The notes below the pieces were generated by a model. That model was not told the origin of the DNA and ran no database searches. It saw only the letters and a list, made by a program, of their open reading frames with translations. Made by a program: the position numbers and the translations under genes. A stretch of 64,000 bases of DNA from contig NZ_JAFEMD010000012.1 in NCBI RefSeq assembly GCF_016892765.1, positions 1-64,000 on the forward strand, in the 5' to 3' direction. The stretch comes from Microvirga arvi (GTDB lineage Bacteria; Pseudomonadota; Alphaproteobacteria; Rhizobiales; Beijerinckiaceae). Positions 60,528 through 64,000 of the stretch are shown piece after piece; position 1 is the first letter of the stretch; every line of letters begins with the position of its first letter.

Positions 60528-61551
60528 GATGCGGCCTCCGCAGCAGGCCCATGATCCCGCCTCTGACGAACAGCACGATCAGGATGAGCAGGGGCCCGAA
60601 CACCATCTTCCAGTTCTCGGCGAGATGCGCTCGCGTTTCCTCGCCGAGAAAGAAGCTCGAAGCATGCAGGATCTCGGGCAGGAACTCTTCCAGCAGCAGG
60701 AAGGCGGCGGCACCGATGATGGCTCCATGCAGAGAGCCGAGCCCGCCGAGCACGACCATGAAGATCAGCTCGCCCGAACGCTGCCACGTCATGAAGGCAG
60801 GGCTGACGAACTCCGCCTGATTGGCCAGAAGACATCCGGCCAATCCCGCCATCATGCCGCTGATGACATAGGCCGCGAGCTGAAAGCGGAAGGGCTGGAA
60901 GCCGATGGCTTCCATGCGGACGGAGTTCTCCCGCGTCCCGCGCAGGACCCGGCCAAAGCGGGAGGCGACGATCGACCGCGAGAGAGCGTAGGCTCCGACT
61001 AGGCAGACCAGGCAGAGCCAGTAGAAGGTGAAATCGTTCTCAAGCCAGTCGGTTCCGGCGACAAGGCTGCGGGATGCCAGGGTCATGCCATCGTCGCCGC
61101 CATAAGCCGCGAGCGATGTTGCTAGGAAATACAGCATCTGCCCGAAGGCGAGGGTGATCATGATGAAATAGACGCCCTTGGTCCGCAGGGAGATGGCGCC
61201 CGTGAATAATGCGAACACGGCTGACGCGAGGAGGGCGACGGGGATCTGAACGAGGGCATCCTCGAAACCATGGCTTGCCAGGATGCCGACCGTATAGGCG
61301 CCGAGGCCGAGAAACGCCGCATGGCCGAAGCTCACAAGGGCGCCGTAGCCGAGGATGAGGTCGAGAGCCATGGCAGCAATGCCGAAGATCATCACCCGCG
61401 TCAGCAGGGACAGGACATAGCCTTCCGCACCGGAGAAGGTGGCGAGGAGCGGCGCTGCTGCGAAGGCGGCAAAGAGCACGAGGGGAACGATCTCGAACCG
61501 CGTCGTGAACGACGTGGCAGGAGCGGATTGGGTCTCGGCGATCTCAGTCAT
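60520..61551 (-). CDS. livM: HAAT-family ABC transporter permease (LivM type)
   Basis: This 343-residue polytopic protein has 8-10 membrane helices. It has family marks ALDLILGYGALVSFGHAAFL and GTRENSVRMEAIGFQPFRFQ (the coupling loop), plus LIFMVVLGGLGSLHGAIIGA. With LivH it forms the transmembrane pore. It is 10 bases downstream of livH. Confidence 0.92.
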   Translation of the reverse strand: MTEIAETQSAPATSFTTRFEIVPLVLFAAFAAAPLLATFSGAEGYVLSLLTRVMIFGIAAMALDLILGYGALVSFGHAAFLGLGAYTVGILASHGFEDALVQIPVALLASAVFALFTGAISLRTKGVYFIMITLAFGQMLYFLATSLAAYGGDDGMTLASRSLVAGTDWLENDFTFYWLCLVCLVGAYALSRSIVASRFGRVLRGTRENSVRMEAIGFQPFRFQLAAYVISGMMAGLAGCLLANQAEFVSPAFMTWQRSGELIFMVVLGGLGSLHGAIIGAAAFLLLEEFLPEILHASSFFLGEETRAHLAENWKMVFGPLLILIVLFVRGGIMGLLRRPHHG

Positions 61552-61561
61552 GGCTGCGCCC

Positions 61562-62482
61562 TCAGCGCTTTACGGGAAACAGCCCGGAGGGGCGGAAGAA
61601 CAGGATGGCTGCCATGAAGATGTAGATCAGCATCGGTGCGATGGCGCGTCCGGTCTGACTCGCGGCGGCTGGATCTAGGACGAGGCGCAGCAGGTTCGGC
61701 GCGAAGGAGCGGCCGACCGTATCGACCAGGCCGATCAGGAGAGCGGCCAGGAAGGCGCCGCGGATCGAGCCGATGCCGCCGATGACGATGACCACGAAGG
61801 CGAGGATGAGGATGTTGTCGCCCATGCCGGGCTCGACGGACAGGATCGGAGCCACCATGGCGCCAGCGAAGCCCGCAAGCATGGCGCCGAACCCGAACAC
61901 CACCATGAACAGCCGCTGGATATTGACGCCGAGCGCCGAGACCATGGCAGCATTGCTGGCGCCAGCGCGCACCAGCATGCCGACGCGCGTGTGATTGACC
62001 AGAACATAGAGCAGGGCGGCGACCACGAGGCCGGCCGCGATAATGGCAAGGCGATAGACCGGATAGAGCAGGCCGTTGGCGATCTCCACCGAGCCGGAGA
62101 GCAGTTCGGGCACGGGGACGCTTAAGGGAGCCGCGCCCCAGACGAACCTGACACCCTGGTTCAGGAACAGGATCACGCCGAAGGTTGCCAGCACCTGGTC
62201 GAGGTGATCGCGGTCATAGAGGTGTCTGAACACCAGGACCTCAAGCAGGAGACCGAAAGCCAGCGCAGAGGGAAGGGCAAGCAAAAGGGCCCAGCCGAAG
62301 CTCCCGGTCCAGGCGCTGAACGCCGCGACCAGATAGGCGCCGACCATGTATTGCACGCCGTGAGCCAAGTTGATGAAGTCCATCACCCCGAAGACCAGGG
62401 TCAAGCCGGCGGCGATGAGGAAGAGAATGAGGCCGAACTGAAGGCCGTTCAGAGCCTGGACGAAGAAGAGGGTTGCTGTCAT
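61562..62482 (-). CDS. livH: HAAT-family ABC transporter permease (LivH type)
   Basis: This 306-residue membrane protein has the N-terminal LivH signature (NGLQFGLILFLIAAGLTLVF, then GVMDFINLAHGVQYMVGAYL) and the coupling region ASNAAMVSALGVNIQRLF. About 8 helices are visible. It pairs with LivM. A 138-base stretch with two hairpins separates it from the binding-protein gene, which probably raises the level of the latter. Confidence 0.93.
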   Translation of the reverse strand: MTATLFFVQALNGLQFGLILFLIAAGLTLVFGVMDFINLAHGVQYMVGAYLVAAFSAWTGSFGWALLLALPSALAFGLLLEVLVFRHLYDRDHLDQVLATFGVILFLNQGVRFVWGAAPLSVPVPELLSGSVEIANGLLYPVYRLAIIAAGLVVAALLYVLVNHTRVGMLVRAGASNAAMVSALGVNIQRLFMVVFGFGAMLAGFAGAMVAPILSVEPGMGDNILILAFVVIVIGGIGSIRGAFLAALLIGLVDTVGRSFAPNLLRLVLDPAAASQTGRAIAPMLIYIFMAAILFFRPSGLFPVKR

Positions 62483-62529
62483 CGGCGCGTCACTGGCTGC
62501 AGGCCTGCATCAACCGAGCCTCCGCTCGC

Positions 62530-62604
62530 ATGCCCTCAGGCGAGGGCATCATGAAAGGTGCATTGAAAGAGACGGCCTGTCCCAGCATTCTCCGAGACAG
62601 GCCG
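62530..62604 (-). terminator. Two hairpins between livK and livH (attenuator)
   Basis: Stem 1 is CGGCCTGTC (62573-62581) with 62596-62604; read on the minus strand it is followed by TCTCTTTC, terminator-like. Stem 2 is ATGCCCTC (62530-62537) with 62542-62549 and loop AGGC. Together they should end part of the transcripts after livK and protect that message. Confidence 0.6.
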
Positions 62605-62620
62605 CGTCAGCCAAATAGAC

Positions 62621-63799
62621 TTAGTTCGTCGGCGCGCATTCCTTTGCGTAGGCGTCCGTGTAGTTGTCGAACACCTTCTCGGCGATTTCCGTCTGAAGCT
62701 TACCATCTGGACGCTTGGCCGCCTTCACCAGATAGAAGTCCTGGACCGGGAAGCCGTTGGCGCCGAACTTGAAGTCGCCGCGCAGGGATTTGAACTCGGC
62801 CTTCTGGATGGCGGCGCGCAAAGCATCCTTGTTGTCCGTCTTGCCGCCGGTGGCCTTGAGGGCGGAATCGATCAGGAGAGCTGCATCATAGGAATGCATG
62901 GCATAGGAGGCCGGAACCGCGTTGTAGGCGGCTTCGTAGGCGGCCACGAACTTCTTGTTCTCCGGCGTGTCCATGTTCGGAGCCCAGTTCGACCCGCTGA
63001 GCATGCCGATGGCGGCATCCTGCTGCGCCGGCAGGTTGGTCTCGTCCACGGTAAAGGCGGAGAGAAACGGGATGCGGTCGGCAAGACCCGCTGCGCGGTA
63101 TTGCTTGACGAGGTTCACGCCCATGCCGCCCGGCATGAAGGTGAAGATCGCATCCGGCTGCATGGAGGCGATCTTCGCAAGCTCGGACTGGAAGTCGAGG
63201 GTGTTGAGAGGAGTGTAGGATTCCTCGACAATCTCGCCCTTGTAATGGCGCTTGAACCCGGCCAGCGCATCCTTGCCGGCCTGATAGTTCGGCGCTAGCA
63301 GATAGACCTTCTTATAGCCGCGGTCCTGCGCCACCTTGCCGAGAACCTCATGGTTCTGATCGTTCTGATAGGATGTCGCGAAGAAGTAGGGGTTGCAGCT
63401 CTTGCCGGCGAGGTTCGACGGGCCGGCATTCACGCTGATGTAGAATGTCTTGGAATCGACGATCGGCTTGTGGGTGGCGACCGCCACGTTCGAGAAGATC
63501 GGGCCGACGACGAAGTCCACCTTGTCGCGTTCGATGAGGCCTTTGACCTTCGTCACGGCAACATCAGGCTTCAACTCGTCGTCGACGACAATCACCTCGA
63601 CATCGCGTCCACCGAGCTTGCCGCCCAGATCCTTGACGGCGAGCTGGAAGCCGTCCCGCGCATGCTGGCCGAGCACGGCCGAGGGGCCGGAGAGGGTCAG
63701 CAGCAGGCCGACCTTCAGCTTTTCCTGCGCCATGGCCGGCGCTGCAGCCAAAGTCACGGCCGCTGCAAGGCCAAGGGTTTTGATCGTTCCGTTCATCAT
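62621..63799 (-). CDS. livK: HAAT-family ABC transporter substrate-binding protein (LivK type)
   Basis: The 392-residue periplasmic protein has a signal peptide (MMNGTIKTLGLAAAVTLAAA, cleavage after AMA at about 24). The Peripla_BP_6 fold shows KVGLLLTLSGPSAVLGQHAR, VDFVVGPIFSNVAVATHKPI and YFFATSYQNDQNHEVLGKVA. It has two lone Cys (one in GKSCNPYFF). It delivers substrate to LivHMGF. The ligand pocket cannot be decoded by eye; similar proteins bind branched-chain amino acids, amides or aromatic acids. The start is supported by GGGAGACC. It heads the operon. Confidence 0.93.
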   Translation of the reverse strand: MMNGTIKTLGLAAAVTLAAAPAMAQEKLKVGLLLTLSGPSAVLGQHARDGFQLAVKDLGGKLGGRDVEVIVVDDELKPDVAVTKVKGLIERDKVDFVVGPIFSNVAVATHKPIVDSKTFYISVNAGPSNLAGKSCNPYFFATSYQNDQNHEVLGKVAQDRGYKKVYLLAPNYQAGKDALAGFKRHYKGEIVEESYTPLNTLDFQSELAKIASMQPDAIFTFMPGGMGVNLVKQYRAAGLADRIPFLSAFTVDETNLPAQQDAAIGMLSGSNWAPNMDTPENKKFVAAYEAAYNAVPASYAMHSYDAALLIDSALKATGGKTDNKDALRAAIQKAEFKSLRGDFKFGANGFPVQDFYLVKAAKRPDGKLQTEIAEKVFDNYTDAYAKECAPTN

Positions 63800-64000
63800 G
63801 GTCTCCCGGGTGGCTGTTCCCTGCGCACGTTTGCCGTGCTTTGAGTGATTGTATCCGGCGGGACGCGAGGCGCCTCGACGGAAGGGGCGGCGCTACTGTG
63901 CCGCAAAACGTTTCTGCCGAACACTCCCTTTGTTGGAGCCTTCGCACTGGCATCCTCAAACTTTGGGATTGCCAAGTATTGTTTTAAGTTTAAAATAATT
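63800..64000 (-). promoter_or_regulatory. Upstream region of the liv operon
   Basis: These 201 bases hold no gene that I can support. The outer 40 bases are very AT-rich (AGTATTGTTTTAAGTTTAAA near 63977-63996), as expected for a promoter or activator site. No clear -35/-10 pair was recognised. Confidence 0.35.

Overview
The window reads as a chromosomal segment of a free-living alphaproteobacterium of the order Hyphomicrobiales, most like Microvirga or a near relative (Methylobacteriaceae, Bosea). The basis is high GC, the protein families present, multi-HAMP hybrid kinases, DUF2934, BTLCP and EcfG-type promoters. The genus is an inference from gene content; there is no rRNA in the window. 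I saw no tRNA, rRNA, CRISPR array, insertion sequence or prophage.

Layout. 1-5.7 kb: two translationally coupled hybrid histidine kinases; the first is cut by the window edge. 5.8-13.2 kb: an acid-sugar or hydroxy-acid module, with a FAD-linked 2-hydroxyacid dehydrogenase and an enolase-superfamily dehydratase on the minus strand, divergent from a TRAP transporter (dctQ-dctM-dctP) and a D-erythronate dehydrogenase-like SDR. 13.3-17.8 kb: small hypothetical genes, a trypsin/PDZ protein with its catalytic triad lost, an aldo/keto reductase and an inositol-monophosphatase-family enzyme. 17.8-24.1 kb: an amino-acid catabolic cassette, with a YheO-type PAS/HTH regulator and an aminotransferase divergent from a paralogous aminotransferase, an M20 peptidase, a PLP dehydratase and an ornithine-cyclodeaminase-family reductase. 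A clear palindrome lies in the shared promoter region. 24.1-26.9 kb: two hypothetical genes and serA. 27.3-31.4 kb: a YbhP/YbhN/ClsB-like membrane-lipid set plus a DedA protein.

31.6-48.0 kb is a glycogen and trehalose block: DUF2934 gene, glgC-glgA, then convergent glgX, glgB, a MalQ-TreY fusion (1616 aa) and treZ, and a divergent second glgA. ADP-glucose made by GlgC is polymerised by GlgA and branched by GlgB. GlgX and MalQ trim and reshuffle the glucan, and TreY and TreZ turn its ends into trehalose. The treZ/glgA2 intergenic region carries back-to-back matches to the EcfG (general stress sigma factor) promoter, one of them exact, which suggests this glucan-to-trehalose conversion is a stress response.

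48-57 kb: a Gly-rich secreted protein, SelO, small hypothetical genes, a YcbB-type L,D-transpeptidase and a divergent Mfd-like translocase. 57-64 kb: a periplasmic histidine phosphatase, a BTLCP protease-family protein, and a liv-type (HAAT) ABC transporter operon that ends in an alpha/beta hydrolase.

Genes are tightly packed, with many 4-base ATGA overlaps. Start codons were chosen by ribosome-binding site and family N-terminus, so several differ from the longest possible reading frame.
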